This document shows, piece by piece, positions 62,455 to 64,000 of a stretch of DNA of 64,000 bases. The DNA is from Myxococcus stipitatus DSM 14675 (GTDB taxonomy: Bacteria > Myxococcota > Myxococcia > Myxococcales > Myxococcaceae): contig NC_020126.1 in the NCBI RefSeq assembly GCF_000331735.1, positions 2,604,001-2,668,000 on the forward strand, read 5' to 3'. A program made the translations under genes and the position numbers. Below the pieces are notes generated by a model, which was given only the letters and a program-made list of their open reading frames with translations, ran no database searches and was not told the DNA's origin. The stretch's first letter is position 1, and each line of letters opens with the position of its first letter.

Positions 62455-64000
62455 ATGGGTAGACGGAGCAGGATGCTGTTGTCATGCCTTGCCGTGATGG
62501 CCATGTCGGGGGTGGCCGCGGCGGATGTGGTGATTCTCAACCCAGGGGAGTTCAAGGGTCAGGTCTCGTTCGGTTCGCAGACCCTCAGCAAGTTCTACTT
62601 GCTGCTCTTCTCCTCGACCGGGCAGATGTCGTTCAAGGAGTTCACGTCCAGCCCCTACTCCATGACAGTGGAGAGCGGTCAGTCCTATCAGCACACGATG
62701 CGAGCCACGCTGGCGCAGTCGGGCGGCGCGCAGTCGTACCTCGAGGTGGAGCGGTACAGCCTCTTCCCGGTCGACAACCAGGTGGGCCCGACCACGGTGG
62801 ACTACGTCTACCCGTCCATGGCCAACATCAACGCCTCCGTCACCGTGACGGGCGGCACGCTCTCGAGTATCGAAGTCACCGCGACCGCGAGCACGCCGAC
62901 CGAGAGCTTGAAGGCGTGGGCGACCCGGTACCCGAGCCCCACGCCGGCCACCACGGCTTCGGCCACGATGTCGATGGTGGCCCTGGGCCAGGTCACCGTG
63001 ACGGGCAAGGCCTCCGTGGTCACCGCCAATGGCACCGTGGTGCAGCGGGCGCTGGCCGCGCAGGTCGTCAACCTGCTCACGGGGCCGGCGAACGTGAGCT
63101 GGACGGAGAACCTCCCGGTCCCCGGGCACCTCGTCGGGACCGTGAGCATCGCGCCCACCGCTCCCGTCAGCTTCCACCAGGTCTGCTTCCGGGGCGTCGC
63201 TGGCACGGCGACGGCGCTCGTCCTCGGCGAGCGGCAGGTGTCCGCTGGCGGCACCTACGACCTCGAGCTGATGCCGGGGCAGTACGACGTCTATGCGCGC
63301 ACCGCCATCCAATCCGAGGGCCAGTACTCGGAGACGAAGGCCTATCGCGTCACCATCACCTCCGGGGCAACGCTCACCCAGAACTTCGCGGAGGCCGTGG
63401 GCACCGCGCAGGCCCCCTTGCTCGTGACGGGCATGTACTCCAATGCGGACCTCGCGGACGCGGAGCTGCTCCTCAAGCGGCAGGACTCCGCTTTCGTGAC
63501 GGAGGCCCTCGACGGAACCCTGACGAACGGCCGGTTCGACTTCACGCTCCCTCAGGGGACCTGGAGGAAGGGCAAGGTCTGGCTGAACTTCGACAACCAA
63601 ACCAACCCCGCGGCGCCGCCCTACGCGACCGTGGTCCGCGTGTACGAGGCGGGCGGCACTCCTCCGCTCTCGGTGCCCGCGAACAGCACCGTGAGCTTTG
63701 GCACGGAGACGCTGAAGCTCGTCAAGACCACGCTCTACTTCGACGTGCGTGAGGCGAACCCCACGGACCCGGAGATTCCCCTCCAGGGGGCTTTCGCCAC
63801 CTTGCGACGGACTCACTTCGACGGAACCCCCGGGCGGTATTGGGAGTCGGAGGCCACCGCGGCGGGCGGTGATGTCAGCAGGACGCTGGCCCCGGTGACG
63901 GTCATCTCGGAGCCGGGGACCTACACCCTGACCGCGGGAGCCACCATCAATGGGTCCTACTCGGAGTTCAGGGGCGGGACCATGACGGTCGCGGAGCCGA
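62455..64000 (+). CDS. Secreted protein with Ig-like/carboxypeptidase-regulatory-like repeats (truncated by window end)
   Basis: The ATG at 62,455 has GGGGGAG seven bases upstream. The first 515 codons are visible. A classical signal peptide ends VAAA, before DVVIL, without a lipobox. The rest is beta-rich with recurring short segments: VSFGSQTL, GTVSIAPTAPVSF, GQYDVYARTAIQSEGQYSETKAY, LPQGTWRKGKV and PGTYTLTAGATINGSYSEFR. These look like repeated beta-sandwich units with a GxYxVxA edge strand, as in carboxypeptidase-regulatory-like or surface adhesin domains. The C-terminus lies outside the window. Extracellular; function not known. Confidence 0.75.
   Translation, partial: MGRRSRMLLSCLAVMAMSGVAAADVVILNPGEFKGQVSFGSQTLSKFYLLLFSSTGQMSFKEFTSSPYSMTVESGQSYQHTMRATLAQSGGAQSYLEVERYSLFPVDNQVGPTTVDYVYPSMANINASVTVTGGTLSSIEVTATASTPTESLKAWATRYPSPTPATTASATMSMVALGQVTVTGKASVVTANGTVVQRALAAQVVNLLTGPANVSWTENLPVPGHLVGTVSIAPTAPVSFHQVCFRGVAGTATALVLGERQVSAGGTYDLELMPGQYDVYARTAIQSEGQYSETKAYRVTITSGATLTQNFAEAVGTAQAPLLVTGMYSNADLADAELLLKRQDSAFVTEALDGTLTNGRFDFTLPQGTWRKGKVWLNFDNQTNPAAPPYATVVRVYEAGGTPPLSVPANSTVSFGTETLKLVKTTLYFDVREANPTDPEIPLQGAFATLRRTHFDGTPGRYWESEATAAGGDVSRTLAPVTVISEPGTYTLTAGATINGSYSEFRGGTMTVAEP

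Overview
The window is very GC-rich, with GC-heavy third codon positions on whichever strand carries the gene. It encodes several lipoproteins, a secreted nuclease, a Cys-rich repeat lipoprotein and a giant modular peptide synthetase. That combination is typical of a myxobacterium (Myxococcota, probably Myxococcaceae). This is inference from gene content; no rRNA or other phylogenetic marker is present.

Layout. 1-2.8 kb: minus-strand genes for a UvrA-like ABC protein (cut by the window start), a VOC/glyoxalase protein, an AraC-type regulator and an F420-reductase-like Rossmann protein. 2.85-6.25 kb: a Cys-rich Sel1-like lipoprotein (+), a small hypothetical (-) and a 682-codon hypothetical with zinc-ribbon-like Cys pairs (+). 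A strong hairpin at 6261-6288 closes this side. 6,304-53,586 (-): one uninterrupted nonribosomal peptide synthetase gene of 15,760 codons with 14 modules and a terminal thioesterase. 53.6-54.5 kb: intergenic region with repeats and structured elements. 54.5-64 kb (all +): alpha/beta hydrolase, lipoprotein DNA/RNA endonuclease, Cys-rich repeat lipoprotein, a response regulator/histidine kinase pair, a beta-lactamase-fold lipoprotein, a SnoaL-like protein and a secreted repeat protein that runs off the end.

The synthetase reads, in order: C-A(Ser)-T-E / C-A(Gly)-T / C-A(Gly)-T / C-A(Phe)-T / C-A(Gln)-T / C-A(Gln)-T-E / C-A(Val)-T / C-A(unknown)-T / C-A(Val)-T / C-[broken A]-T / C-A(Gln)-T / C-A(Glu-like)-T / C-A(Gln)-T / C-A(unknown)-T-TE. 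Specificities come from ten-residue pocket codes read by hand. The expected product is a 13-residue peptide, possibly N-acylated: D-Ser-Gly-Gly-Phe-Gln-D-Gln-Val-X-Val-Gln-Glu-Gln-X. I do not recognise it as a known compound.

The gene shows its own history. Modules 11-13 are tandem copies with an exact 3,177-bp period. The Gly A domains of modules 2/3 and most of modules 5/6 are almost identical at DNA level. Module 10 has lost about 325 residues of its A domain plus the catalytic Lys of the remainder. In module 12, two single-base changes convert a Gln pocket to a Glu-like one. No MbtH, phosphopantetheinyl transferase, transporter or tailoring enzyme is adjacent.
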